This document shows, one piece after another, positions 1 through 11,827 of a stretch of DNA of 15,021 bases. Source of the stretch: Phoronis ovalis (Eukaryota; Phoronida; Phoronidae). Location of the stretch: contig JAOXYB010029456.1 in the NCBI GenBank assembly GCA_028565635.1, positions 1 through 15,021 on the forward strand, in the 5' to 3' direction. Numbering within the stretch: position 1 is the stretch's first letter; the number at the start of each line of letters is the position of its first letter. A program made the translations under genes and the position numbers. Below the pieces are notes generated by a model. It was not told where the DNA came from. It saw only the letters and a list, made by a program, of their open reading frames with translations, and did no database searches.

Positions 1-500
1 TATATTATTCGAGATAATAAATGAAAATCGACTGTGGTTACACTCAGATATTAGTTCAGAAGACACGAAGCACTAACGGATGGAATTAATTCAGACTCAC
101 CAAGTGTTTGCTAGATTGTATAGAATTTCTTTAAAATGTGTCCTCCCAAAAGGCAACCTAAGAGTCTACATGAAAAATATTCCTTAACAACTCTGGTGTA
201 GATAGAGATAAGTTAATAATAGTGAGTTCTAAATACCTACCATAAACATGTTTCCAGAGTGTCATTCCCAAAATTGGTTACTTGATTCCTTCATAATAAT
301 ACTTGCATGGCGTTGTCTGTAATATAATTAATTGATTATATTTATATACTTGATTATAATCATTTCAATAGTTTGAATATATTTTGAATATACACTTTGA
401 TTGTATATTGAAAATGCTCCTACACAAACCTTTCTGAAGTAACATAGTAGACACAGTGTTTTACCATAAGATAGTATAATCCACATTATTATTATAGTAA

Positions 501-512
501 TTTTTTTTTTTT
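501..512. repeat. T12 homopolymer
   Basis: This run of twelve T residues follows an ATT-rich stretch (485-497). It is a simple low-complexity tract and would read as a poly(A) tail on the minus strand, but no retroposon body was recognised beside it. Confidence 0.8.
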
Positions 513-1203
513 CCAAACATGAGTGCTGCTAGCAGGTGAATGTAATGAGATACAGATACTTTATAATCCTTGTGGAATGCAGGTATATCATAATTGTGTC
601 AGAAATATTAGTATTCCACAAGACTGCTATGCCTTTTTTATCATTTGTGTTTTAATAATATTATTATGTTACACATTTCTTTGATACAAGATATAATCTG
701 TAAAAACCTGCTTCAAAAGGGAGCACTTAATTTATATTCTCATCAAGCCAACAGAATGCACATATATTTTATTTTGTAAGAACAGGTGCGTGCTCTTATG
801 GTGCAAAAAAACCTGAGGCAAAAATGTGTTATCAATAATAAACACATCCTTTGAAACCTATTTTCTTGTTGGTTTGAATAATTCTATAGCAGAAAATTTC
901 TTTTTTGAGCATTTCATAAAATTGACTGGTTGTGAGATAAGAAGCAAGTACAATTTATTTCTCTCCTTTACCGATTTCCCAGCTGCTAATGTAAGTTTAA
1001 CAGTGTCCATTAATGACCATGCAAACACTATTGAATACTAAGCAAGTGTTCAAAGTAAATATTGTATAGGAATTAGCAATGATTTAAAAAAGGAATGTTT
1101 GTATCAAACTTAAGATGACACTTTCAGTCTTCAAAGCATAAGGCTATCTACTCACACTATCATCTTATTTATCTTTCAAAATTGCAGACAATGTAATTTT
1201 GTA

Positions 1204-1232
1204 CAAGGTATTTGTACAATACAAATACCTTG
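1204..1232. repeat. Perfect 13-bp inverted repeat with 3-nt loop
   Basis: CAAGGTATTTGTA and TACAAATACCTTG are exact reverse complements separated by CAA. The 8-mer TTGTACAA, itself palindromic, occurs twice here (1199-1206 and 1212-1219). The structure is directly visible; its role is unknown. It could be a cruciform-prone site, the core of a small palindromic element or chance. Confidence 0.8.
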
Positions 1233-4200
1233 CTTGATATGTGGAAACTATGGAGTATTATGGTGTTCTGTGAAACATGGGTAATTAAGTTACATCTTTA
1301 CCTTCAGCATAATATGTATTCATTAGTGCCAAGACAAGTTCAAATTAGATTTAATTAACTGTGGAACAACAAAAAGTCAGCTTACAGTCAGGAGGACTAT
1401 CCATTGTATTTTAGTCTATTTTAATGTGGTTTATATGTAAAAACTTTTCTCAAATTCTACTGTAATTGTTCGCATATCTTCCATAATTGACACAGTCTAT
1501 AGGAAGACATTCTACACTTCTGAGTTGTGCTACTGTTAGAATATTTATGTGAGAATTCTAAGAACAAAGGTTTGAACAGTGTAAATCTTAATCATGCAAA
1601 ATACAGTGTTGAACACTATTTAAAATGTCAATTCAGCTATAAAACTTAATTACCTTTTAACACAAATTTCTCATTCACATTATTCAAAGTTGCTTTGATG
1701 AAATTAATTCAATCATTTTTCTTGAGCTTGATACTTTTTTAGAGCTGGCACTTTCGAATCTCACAATCAATAAGCAAATTTTCAGATGTCATTAAATAGA
1801 CTATTTGCTTTTTCCGGTGGTTTAGTTCAATGAACCCAATTCATCTCAGTATTGTGGGTGAGAATCACTGGGAGATCAGTGCAGGCTAATGTGCTGAGAG
1901 TTCTGAGATTGATTATTCCAAAAACATTTCAAAAAAGCTAATTGTTAGATGGATTGACTTATTTTGCTATACAACCGTATGCAAGTAGTCTATGGCGTAC
2001 TGTTTGTCCTACCTGTGTTGAGTCGATGCAAAACTGCTACTTTGACTAAAAGAAAACATCCTCTCCTCATTACTGCAATATGTCAAAATAATTACTACTT
2101 TTAAACCCTGTTCTCTGTATTCTTGATCCCTCATTAGTTTAATAGGAAGTCATACAATTCATGACTAATTGGTTATGAATCTTGGGATGTCATCTAAACC
2201 TCATTACTGGGTACATGATTTTTAAACACTAGGGCTTTATACTTGTTTCTCAGTAATTGGTTCTAAAGTTCTTCTTGTTGAACATGATGCCCCCTGCTGA
2301 TTATTTTCATGTACATCAAATATAAACATTAGTGAATAATTCATAAATAGTTCAGTTTAATATTAATTTTAAATATAATCATGCATTTCTCTATTTTTGC
2401 AACCTTGAAAAGTATACATATGGTGCATATATTAACCTTACCATAATAATTATATCTGTATCTTGGTTAATTGTTGGTAGAATTACAACAATTTAATACT
2501 TTGCACACCTGGGTTTCAAAATCTTCACCTATTGTGTATCCTAACATGCGAAGTGTAGTGAATTAGATGAAAGTGAAATAGGAGCTAACATTAAGTACAG
2601 TCCAGATGAGGAACATGTTTTTACTTCCATATTTAAAGAAATGGAAAGGCTATATTTATAGTCTGTATAATCAGTAATAGTTTTATTACTTAACTGCAAA
2701 CTTGGTTGGACAAATTTTGCAATACCAGTCAGTACATCAAAAACAACTAAAATCACTTACCTTCATCATGTAATTGTGTTGAAACCTTGCTTCTTTGAAT
2801 AACCCATATTGTTCAGTGGTAAATAATAACATTATTCCCACATGTAAACCCTGTGAAATAATTAGTACAGCAGCTTTTAACAGAATCATACCTAAATATT
2901 ATAAAAGAATTGCTTAAGTTACTTTAGGTATTTTTGAAAATGAAAGTAACACACCTGAAATCATGTATACAGGCATTCGGTAACATATTATTGTGTACAC
3001 TCTGTAACTTTTGTACTGTCGTACTAGTGGGTAATAACAAGAAATTGTTGCTAAATTATGAAAATAGGTATTGAAATAAGAAATATAGGTTTATAGGAAG
3101 GGTATGATATATGCAGTAAAAGGTTACTGTTGATTAGCTAAGCTGTTATGTTGTGGTTGACAGGTAAAAATATGAAATTAAACGCCTATATGGTTCTGTT
3201 AGGCACCTCATCTAACCTTATCTCTTAGAAAATCCAACAGCTGACTCTTAATGCAGCTTTTTATGGCTCATAAACTTTTTTCATTAGCACAAAATCATTG
3301 ATGTGCTTTTATCCAATAACAAAATACATGCACTTATTAAAATTACTATCAGTATAAACATGTTTCTCTTATTGAATTTTACTGCAAAACGTGGACAAAA
3401 TTAAGAAAACATGTTTTTCTTATCTAGCATCAACTTGCTGTATGCTGATATAAATTAATGTTACCTGAGGGACAAGATTTCAAATCCAAAAAGCCCATAT
3501 GTTCCAGACATAAAATTTCCATTTTATAAATCCATCAGGCACTTTTATAGTTCCCAACTCATTACAGCAGCTATTAAGCCATGTACAAAAATGTCAGTTG
3601 CTTGTTTTTTAGGAAGTAAATTGTTTTTTGAATTTTGACCAATGAATCTAATAATTTTCCAGATGGAAAACTGCTGTGTTCACTTTTATTTGATTAAAAT
3701 TGCAGAGTTTTTCTCGTTTACTACAATATCCAATACAGAATAGGATTCTCACTGTTACTAGGATGTCACGAAATAATTGGCCAATCAGAGACCACATTGC
3801 AAAGCAAGCTCTCCTTTGAGCTTAAAGCGAGTGAAAAATCTCATAGTGCTCTATTAATTGTGCCAACTCTCTCACTAGAATTAACTCTTCGTGGCAAGAA
3901 GTTGACAAAGCATTCTACTACAATTACCTAATAAATCCCACTGTCTTAGTGTTTACGTTATTGATATTTGGCAATGCACACTCTTATAATTTACGTACAC
4001 ACTTTATACAACGGTACAGTGATTAAATTAGTGAAGTTAAAACTAATAATATGCTTGCCTCTGGACATACATAGCCTTCTGTAATTTTGGTTGGAAAGTT
4101 TATTCATGAGTCTTAACTGCATATTGTCACACTAGTGGTACAGTAATCTTGAAACAATTACATTGTTAGTGTCAGCCATTGTCTATAACAGTGTTTATAT

Positions 4201-5149
4201 CCATACAACAACCAGTACTGTAACAATTCCTCTGCACGTCTTCCCCTTTGAAAAATACTTTTCTAAAAGGTCCATTTCCTATCCTTTCCCACACTTCCGT
4301 ACATATGTTATGTTAAATTACCATTTAGGCAAGCATGTGTTTTGTCATCATTGGAGTAATTGCAGAATTCCATTTATTCTTGAGTTAATGGCTAATGTGT
4401 GTAATTGTTCCATCAGAACGTTTAAAATTAATCAGTTTAAAAGCATCTTATTTCTCCACCATTCAGAAACCTGTTCACCTACTTTTTATCTGCCTTAATC
4501 TGCTTATATTTCCTCTGCATGTAGTGTTTTTATGGTTAAGGTTGTTGTTCCTGGCTTTTATCAGGATAAAGACTGTTTAAGAAAAAAAGAAGGCAGTTGT
4601 TATTTTTTTCTGCCAGTGGTTATTAATTACTGATCTGTTATGTAGTAGATACTGAAATTGCATCTATATTGATAGACTTGTAAAAAGTATCTTCCTACAG
4701 TAGTCCAAACTCTAAACGAGTTCTTAAGTGTAGTTCGGACCAGCATCATTAGTTATGAAAAACTGCTATTCCATCTTTAACTTTTTCTTATAATTTTATA
4801 ATACAACATCATAAGACATTACAAACAGCATAAATGCAGTAGTAAAGTCATATAACGTTTCTGATATGAGAACTCATTATAAATAACACCTTTACAAAAT
4901 TTGAAGACATCCGTTAAGAAGTCTTTCAGAAGTTTGCTTAGAATATTATAAGAAGTTGTCAGAACCAAAATAGAAATCAAGCGTAAGTTTAACAAATTTA
5001 GCAACCTGTTTCTGTTAACTTTTCATACCTGTCTGTTAATGCACATTAACAAAGTTTCTGTGGTTATGGTTGGTTTGGATGTCAGTCTGAATGAATTCAC
5101 TTTAATGTTCTTGGGTATAAGGCTGAACCTTTGCATGCAATAAAAAGTT

Positions 5150-5489
5150 CTTTTAAAGCCTGTACATCACGGATGTAGGTCGGTCGTAATTCTGACTATG
5201 CCTGAGGATGTTGATGGACAATCAGCTGAGTTCATATCGATTATTTCTAATGAGAATTTATATAAATAATAATAATAATTTTGTCTATATAAAAGATGGC
5301 TTCATTAGTCTCATTTCATGTCCTCCGCGACCCAGGGATATGCTTAACGATGCTTGTACATTGTAGTCTGAACTGGTGTTCGTGTATCATGAAGAAAGTG
5401 ATTGTTGATTGTACACTACACACCTTTGACACCTCGACAGCATTTATGCTGTTTGCAATGTCTTATGATGTTATATTATAAAAAAAAAA
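5150..5489 (+). repeat. Possible retroposon remnant ending in A10
   Basis: This stretch has more CpG dinucleotides than its surroundings (for example near 5168, 5181, 5325-5330, 5348 and 5434) and ends in ten A residues at 5480-5489, the usual 3' signature of a retroposed transcript. It also holds a short AAT repeat (5265-5279) and a TATA-like CTATATAAAAG at 5285. No flanking target-site duplication, tRNA-like boxes or reverse-transcriptase motif were found, so the assignment is tentative. Confidence 0.25.
5265..5279. repeat. Short AAT microsatellite
   Basis: Nearly five uninterrupted AAT units are visible. This is a simple repeat of the kind common in AT-rich introns. Confidence 0.8.
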
Positions 5490-7231
5490 CAATTAAATTA
5501 CTGTATTGTGAACAATGGTTTGAACTCTTCTAAACTTTGACTAAACCTAAGAAATACTATGGCAACACAATTTTAATTAATGAAAGAGAATCTATTGTAA
5601 TTAAGATAACTATTTTTGAATATTATAAGTAGTAATAAATTCATCCTTATTAAAGCAGTTTTAAGTTTTTTTTAAACTGGGAACAACATTGAAGTCTTCA
5701 TTAGTATTCATCTAATTGCTATGTATTTCTGTAACCAAGTTTTGTAATTTCAAATCCAATAATTTTTTCCTACTAGATGATGTAATTCTACTGCTGTGTA
5801 CAATACTTCAGAATTGGGTGAAAAATATATGCGCAATCCTGTGTAGAAACAGGTGCATTCCGGGTGCACTCTGGATGTGCGTAATAGTATGATTACTGTA
5901 CAACATGTTTGGTTACATAAAAAGTTAAATATGCCAGATACAGCAAGGGAAAGACTTTATGCATCTTTCACTTTGATGTTAACATATGGTTGAATGTAAT
6001 TTGATTAAAAGCTTATCAGTTATGTTTTATTTAAAATAACAGACACCGATATTGATAACAAGAAACAGTCAAATAATACAAAATAGGTTATGTTATCCTA
6101 TTGATATTAATATTATTTGATCCTAAGTTTGTGATGTATTTGCATTTTACCTACATTGCCGAGATGAACCAATTGTTGAAATGTCTCCCTGAGTTCCCCC
6201 TTAAGACGCAAACCATGAATAATCAGCATAACATATTAATATGATATGTACCTACATGAAGCCACCTGATTTCTTTAACTTTGTCAGAACAGTTAAATTG
6301 TTATAATTGTAAACATGACTGATAATTAGAATATTTCGCTAGACCCATGGTGATAAAAGTAGAAAATATGTTTTTGGAAACAATAAAATTGGCAAGTGCA
6401 ATCTGTAACAAACAGATACGAACAACTTAATCTTGCAAACTATTTTCTTGCACCTGCTGTCTAGAAGTTGTGTGCATGAAAAAACTCCACAAGTGGTATT
6501 ACTATTATTTTGAAACATTTTTTTCTCACGCTGTATGAAATTACTTTTGCGTATAGCGTGTGTAGTTCACAGCAGCATATTTTGGTATGCAAAATAAATT
6601 CTTGCCTAATGGCATTGTTTATCCTAGAAGAGGAGGCCGGAGCAGAGAAGATTAGGGAAGGCCCGTTTGAAGGATCACTAGCTTTCTAAACACAATAACT
6701 GTTGTACTGAAGTTTTACTAGACTGAGTTGGTGGCGCTTTTTTTAATTAGAGATCAAACATTGCTTGGGTTTGCCAGAAGCACTGGAGCATATTAAGTAA
6801 ATTATTTCGAAAATTCCAAACACCATATTTGTTATAATTATTAGATTTTGAACAATCCACCTCCAATCCAACAGCAGAGTGAAACTCTGGACTATCAATT
6901 TTGCTGACATCTTTTAAGAAAAATTAACAAAATAGTCTATAGATAACATTTGAATTATGTTCCATGTGACTATAGTTCCTAGTTTATGACGACTTAGAAA
7001 GTTGTGTAATCACATTTTCGCTTTCAGTGGGATAGCAAACTATCTTCAATTAACCTGAATCTTGCTAAAGTGCCACTCTGTTATAATTCGGTTGAAAATT
7101 GTAATCCTCAAAAGCATAGTGTTGTGAGTGGTATAGCAGTCTATATTGACAGTTTTTAGTAAATTTGGCCAAAGGTATGAATTTGCGTATTATTTAAAAA
7201 AAAAATTCAGGCCTTGAACTCATAATTCCTG

Positions 7232-7244
7232 CTATCTATCTATC
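7232..7244. repeat. Short CTAT microsatellite
   Basis: Three CTAT units and a final C are visible. It is a minor simple repeat with no sign of function. Confidence 0.75.
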
Positions 7245-9967
7245 ACTAAAAAGGACTCGAGTACTGGTAGTGTCAGATATCTTCTACCTATTGCCTGTAG
7301 GTGTAGATATTACAATGGATGCAGAAATAGTTTTCAAAAACAAATATAGCTTACCAATTGAATTCGGGTCCCTCCGTGCTCTGTGGTGCTTATAATACAC
7401 ATTTCTTGTTTAATAGTCACATTTGTTATTAGTTTCTAGTCGCTGTTGCATGTCCAACCTGCCATAAAGTGAGACTGTTTTGAACAAGCAATAAATCTTC
7501 AAATGAATTTTTCATAACATGTACCACACCTGAATAGATATTTTTGGCTCGACATCTGTTGTCATCGATAGAGAACCCACATTTTTACATGGTATCCATT
7601 ACATGCTTTTGCCTCATAATTGGTTATCATTTCATGCCTTACACTTGCACATAAAAATAATAGAGCAGACTTCTGTACCTGCCTACTGTCATTCTTTCAC
7701 CTCATGAAGTCTCACTCTGTTTCATAAGCAAATTTTCAAATTAAACATTTAAATGATATAACAAAACCTGTTTTCTCACAGTTTATGGCTGTGTCCATAG
7801 TGTCCAACTATCAGTTTGTATAATTTATCAATTTGCACACATTTTCCTTCAATAATTCATGTCTGTCTTGCTAACAATGTATCATGTAAGAATACTAAAC
7901 GGAACATGCTTCTGCTAGCTATTTCTATCCCAAGAATTGTTAACATTCGAATAAGGATCTGGCAGCTTGCATAGCCATGTGGTAATATGCACTCATGAGC
8001 CCTAATATAAATCAAAATATATTTCAAATAATTTAACCATGTTTCAAGTTTTAACAGGAATACATGGGATTTCAATAGTTAAGTGGATTGTTAATCACGA
8101 CTAAATCTAATAAGCATACAGCACATGCCGATTATAAATCATCATTAGGAAAATAATATAAAAGAAAACCTGAAGGGACTTTGTGTAGGAAATTATACCC
8201 ATTATTAAATAATGAAGAAATAATCACACAAATGGATTTCTGTTGGAACTGACATTGATGGGAAACTTGAAAAGGAGTTTTGGTAATGGAATTAAATTCG
8301 TCCATTAGTTGTGCTTGTGATACAAATTTTAATAATGTCTTAACAACCTTTTTCCTGTATCTGTAAGCATTAAGCCTCTGTTTTCTAGAATTTGAGAAAT
8401 AAAAAAATGGTGGCAGAGCATGCTTCACCGCTCTTCACTAATCATGTAACATAAAATTATGCTGAAACCATACTTATATCTAAGCCTTTGGGCTTACAGT
8501 AAACCATGTGCCTTATAAATGACTGCAGAAGCAATTGCTTGCATTTATTGTTTAGTTCTATTAAAATGTGGAAGTTCTGATTGTTCAGGCTCCAAAGTCT
8601 TTTTGTTTCCCAGCCAGACCAGTGAAATCTGCAATACTTTCTGGTAGTATAATTTGTGTACTCTACATTTCATATAAAAATTCAAACCAGTTTGTATTTG
8701 TATATTATTTCATGTCGGGTTTTTCCACAAGTTCAGAATCCTCTCTCTGTAGACACTTTCTACTTACAGTTCGCACTTTTGGCCTCTAATTCACTCTTAC
8801 TATGAGCAAATATGAAAATCAACCCTCCTTAAAAAATGTATTGAAATTTTTACTTTACTTCTCGAAACATGTAAAACTTGCTTTAAAATGCCCATAACAA
8901 ATGTTGCAGATAAAGAAAATTTACAAAAAATAAATATGGATTTTTCACTAGCAAAAAAAAATTATTTGTATGTAGTCAATGAAAAAAACTTGAAGCAGTC
9001 ATAAAGTCCTATACGATTTGAAATCAAAATAACTTTTTACTGGTTTGAATTTCATCATGTAAACAGCATGAAAATAGTATTAATTAATAAAAATATAGCT
9101 TATATATAAAGTATGACAATTCTTTCTTGTAATTTCTCTGTCTACCTACCTTGAATTGTCTGGTTATAACAAGACAGTTGTTTGTATAATGAGTTGTAAA
9201 TAACACTCTCTCCTTTGCAGGAAGCCTTTAACTGTATGTCATGATTTTGTTTTATTAGTTGAAAAACATGTCATGAAAACAAGACAGATTAGTATTGGAC
9301 ATGAAAATTATTAGATATTCATGATTACCGTGGGCTTTTATTTGCCAAGCTGATATTGTTAAATTGATTAGTTTTTTTATAATTAGTTATTATATTCTAA
9401 CATGTTCTGAACACTGTTTGCCAGGAAATTAAAAAACTGTTTTTGCACTAGTGGGTTCTCTTAACTGTGTGGGGCTGTGAATGAATTCTGAATCTATGTA
9501 AAACTCAGCATCCATTGTTTTTTGGGTCCAACTGATATCGGTCCGCTGTACTTCTGTCAGTATCTCTCAATAATCTATTTTTGTTGCACATAAATCTGAT
9601 CCCATCTTTTATTGTTGGCTTGTGTGTATATGAATGCTGAAGACTGATATAAATATAACAGGATATATTGTGTAAACTTTATTTACTGAAAAAAAAATAC
9701 AACATAATGATGAACCAGACAGAAGTATGAAAATTAAAAATTTGAACGATTTCTATGTTGAATGTTTGAGATTTTATGTATTGTAAAATCATGAAATAAG
9801 AAATTTTTAAAGTGAATTCAGCAGTGTTTAGATGAGGCATCCTTTGTGTTTGAAGATTTCTACCAAGATGAAAGCAATGCACACTGGAAAGACAAAAGAA
9901 TTTCTATGTCTAAATTGAATAACTGAAAACTATAAATAAAGAAACCTTGATAATTTGTTTGTTTTAG

Positions 9968-10029
9968 GTCATCCAGGTATGGGTCCAATGCAGAGGATAC
10001 CCAACAGAATGCCTGGCCCCATGAACCCA
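9968..10029 (+). CDS. Ssdp: Ssdp exon A (HPGMGPMQR segment)
   Basis: This 62-nt internal exon lies between the acceptor TTTGTTTTAG (ending 9967) and a consensus donor GTAAGT (10030-10035). It begins with GT, completing a codon started in the previous exon. That codon would be Gly if the preceding base is G, which matches the family's G-H-P. It then gives 20 codons, HPGMGPMQRIPNRMPGPMNP, and ends on a codon boundary. The GHP-x-MG-x-MQR pattern is typical of the SSBP family middle region, and the insertion of a second PGPM motif fits its Pro/Met-rich low-complexity character. The preceding exon was not found in the 9.9 kb upstream. The reading is supported by homology, splice sites and frame continuity with exon B. 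Confidence 0.88.
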
Positions 10030-10219
10030 GTAAGTGACTTCAAATTTATGTTTTTGGTATACTTTTATTTAGTTCATTTAAACTTTTCAGATGTATAAAA
10101 ATGAAATTACTAGCTTTTTCAATCAAAAGTGACCACCTGGTGGTCATATTAATAATCACCACAGAAACTATTAATCAAGTAGATACCTAGCATAAGAAAT
10201 TGCACTTTATGTGTTTCAG
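10030..10219 (+). other. Ssdp: Intron A-B (190 nt)
   Basis: This short intron runs from GTAAGT to TTTCAG and splits the gene between codons. It holds a perfect interrupted palindrome at 10130-10146. It is much shorter than the other introns of this gene here. Confidence 0.88.
10130..10146. repeat. Palindrome TGACCACC-T-GGTGGTCA with E-box core
   Basis: Two exact 8-nt arms flank a single T inside the 190-nt intron A-B. The centre contains CACCTG, the E-box type bound by Snail/ZEB-class and some bHLH proteins. The symmetry is seen in the sequence; any regulatory use is speculative. Confidence 0.6.
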
Positions 10220-10351
10220 GGTTATTTAAGAGGTCCTCCACCAAATGGAATGGGACCGGGCGGTCCACCACATGTGGGTCCTGGGGGACAAATGCCCCCC
10301 ATGTCAATGCCACAAGGAAGTAGGCCGTGGTTACCTCCTTCAAGTGGTGGG
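10220..10351 (+). CDS. Ssdp: Ssdp exon B (Gly/Pro/Met-rich, RPW motif)
   Basis: This 132-nt exon is exactly 44 codons, phase 0 at both ends. The acceptor is GTGTTTCAG (ending 10219) and the donor GTAAGT (10352-10357). The peptide starts GYLRGPPPNGMGPGG and ends GSRPWLPPSSGG. Of its 44 residues 13 are Pro, 12 Gly and 4 Met, so it is expected to be disordered, as is usual for the SSBP activation region. The RPW tripeptide matches the RPWPNP motif of vertebrate SSBP2/3/4. The exon is visibly more GC-rich than its flanking introns. Without splicing the frame would run into the intron and stop at 10415-10417. The antisense open frame across it is a by-product of this composition. Confidence 0.92.
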
Positions 10352-11827
10352 GTAAGTACATTGCTTGATGAAAAGCATGAAGCTCATTCTTTAGTTTGGA
10401 GTTTGGAACTGTTTTAATAATCACCGATCTGAGACTGCTTAAATTTTAAGTTCTCAATTCCAAAGTGAAGAATAAATATCTTTTTTAAATTAAATGCATT
10501 TTACTAAATTAAAGGAAAAAATATAGCTGATTACCTGTACACATTTTGAATGTTAATTTTTAATTAATTGTTTAAAATGTTGTCTCATGTGTTTGCATGT
10601 AAAATGTCAATAAGTATCTTTGTTTGCCTAATAGCCTGTGCTACATCTTTGTGCAAAGACATATTTGTTGATGGATTAAGTGGGTCAGGACACACAGTAT
10701 CCCTCCCCATTTTGTGCAATGTTGGTAAGCTAGATGAATAATCTAGTCAAAAATGATAGCCCAGAGACATCCAAATCTGCTCTGTTTGTACTGTATACCG
10801 ATTATGTGTAAACTAGTTGTTTCGATGCTCAAGTATATATTGCTTTGCTACCAAACAGACCAGTTGCTGTCAAAAACTTTATATGAAGAATGCTTTATTC
10901 ATATTTTGTTGTCTGTGTATAATATACAACTACTAAATCATGCAGTATTCAGTTCCTTGTTGATGGCAGCTGGTTTGGAATCATTGCTATTATTAATGTT
11001 TAATTAATGGATAATTGTTAAATATGTGAAAATCTGAAGTCCCACAATTCCATGTTTGTTATCATGTCACTGTCAATGTTACTTTTGAATATTTTTCATA
11101 TCACAAATGAAAATATACCTAGTCTTTTTTGCAATTTTTGAGTTTTTTTACTAGTTCTAAAAAATGTTTGATTACATTTCGAACACCCTATTTTCACGAA
11201 GTAAGTCCATTTGATTTATTTAAAATTGGTAAACAATTTTCCACTTCTTTTGTGTGCATACTGCTTTACTAGCCAATCACTAAATTAACGTTTTAAAACT
11301 AAAATCATTAAAACCTTGCTGGGCCACATTGGGATTGCTGCCACTAATAGACTTTTTGCATAGGATAGAGCCACTGGTCACGAACCCAAACATACTAAGT
11401 GTGTAGTGAATAAAGTAATGCAGTTCTTCAAGTCTTCAAGTAGTTTACTACTAGAGGTTCTATTGAACCTATCACAGTAGGTTCCTTGTGTGATAACATA
11501 ATTCATCATTCACTGCATGCTAGGAATGTCTGGGTTCACAACCAGGGGTTCTTTTGGATGCTTGGTATAACAATATTCCACTGAAACATAAATAGTCTTT
11601 GCTTCCATCCAAGTTTGAAATGTTTTTGCGATGTTTTATAAAAAAAAAAGAAACAGTTGTAACTAGTAACATTGGAACCCATGATACACTCACTATTGCT
11701 TAGAATCGTGACACTGGTAACATGGCATTGTGAAACTTCTTGTCGCTGCTCTTCATTGATTTGCTGTGTACAACTGTAACCGTAACTGCTGCTGTAACCC
11801 TTTGCCTTTTTCTTTTCGCTAAATCAG
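10352..11827 (+). other. Ssdp: Intron B-C (1,476 nt)
   Basis: This phase-0 intron runs from GTAAGTAC to AAATCAG. It is AT-rich and contains no coding sequence that I recognise. A fold-back repeat lies at 11368-11551, and a strong pyrimidine tract lies just upstream of the exon C acceptor. Confidence 0.87.
11368..11551. repeat. Fold-back element with imperfect inverted arms (MITE-like)
   Basis: The left arm 11374-11411 and the reverse complement of the right arm 11508-11545 agree at 28 of 38 positions by my count. Weaker similarity extends six more bases outward on each side. Eight of the ten differences are transitions. The 96-nt centre has further symmetry: TCTTCAAG twice in tandem (11425-11440), then AGGTTC (11455), GAACCT (11465) and AGGTTC (11479), which can pair in two ways. 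This is the shape of an old non-autonomous fold-back transposon or an intronic hairpin. No clear target-site duplication was identified and no family is recognised. Confidence 0.6.

Larger units (their letters stand above)
1..9967 (+). other. Non-coding, inferred large intron upstream of exon A
   Basis: No exon of Ssdp or any other recognisable protein was found on either strand in these nearly 10 kb. The sequence is AT-rich with frequent stops, and open frames of 60-111 codons show no known motif. Because exon A is internal and needs one base from an upstream exon, this stretch is most simply the 3' end of a long intron. It contains a perfect hairpin (1204-1232), a T12 run (501-512), short AAT and CTAT repeats, and a CpG-richer patch ending in an A-run (5150-5489). 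An unrecognised lncRNA or a nested gene cannot be excluded. Confidence 0.7.

Noticed and set aside
3776-3823. ATTGGCCAAT palindrome with CCAATCAG and nearby AAGCTC/GAGCTT arms
   Set aside because: Looks like a CCAAT-box promoter motif, but no transcription start or gene follows; short palindromes of this size are expected by chance.
4163-4498. 111-codon open frame, the longest in the window
   Set aside because: It does not begin with ATG, its peptide shows no recognisable domain or motif, and its composition is that of random AT-rich sequence. No splice or promoter context supports it.
6609-6689. 26-codon frame in a GC- and purine-rich patch (MALFILEEEAG...)
   Set aside because: Too short, no Ssdp similarity, and no donor consistent with exon A phase. 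Only a mild composition change.
7857-8075. 72-codon minus-strand open frame
   Set aside because: No motif recognised and it sits beside another chance frame; treated as noise.
8132-8428. 98-codon minus-strand open frame
   Set aside because: No family recognised, no supporting context, and the composition matches the intron. It could be a decayed element fragment but nothing shows that.
9218-9245. Acceptor-like CTCCTTTGCAG followed by a short frame
   Set aside because: No matching Ssdp peptide follows and no suitable donor in phase was seen; a decoy splice site.
10149-10424. 91-codon minus-strand frame over exon B
   Set aside because: It is the antisense shadow of the GC-rich, stop-poor exon B.
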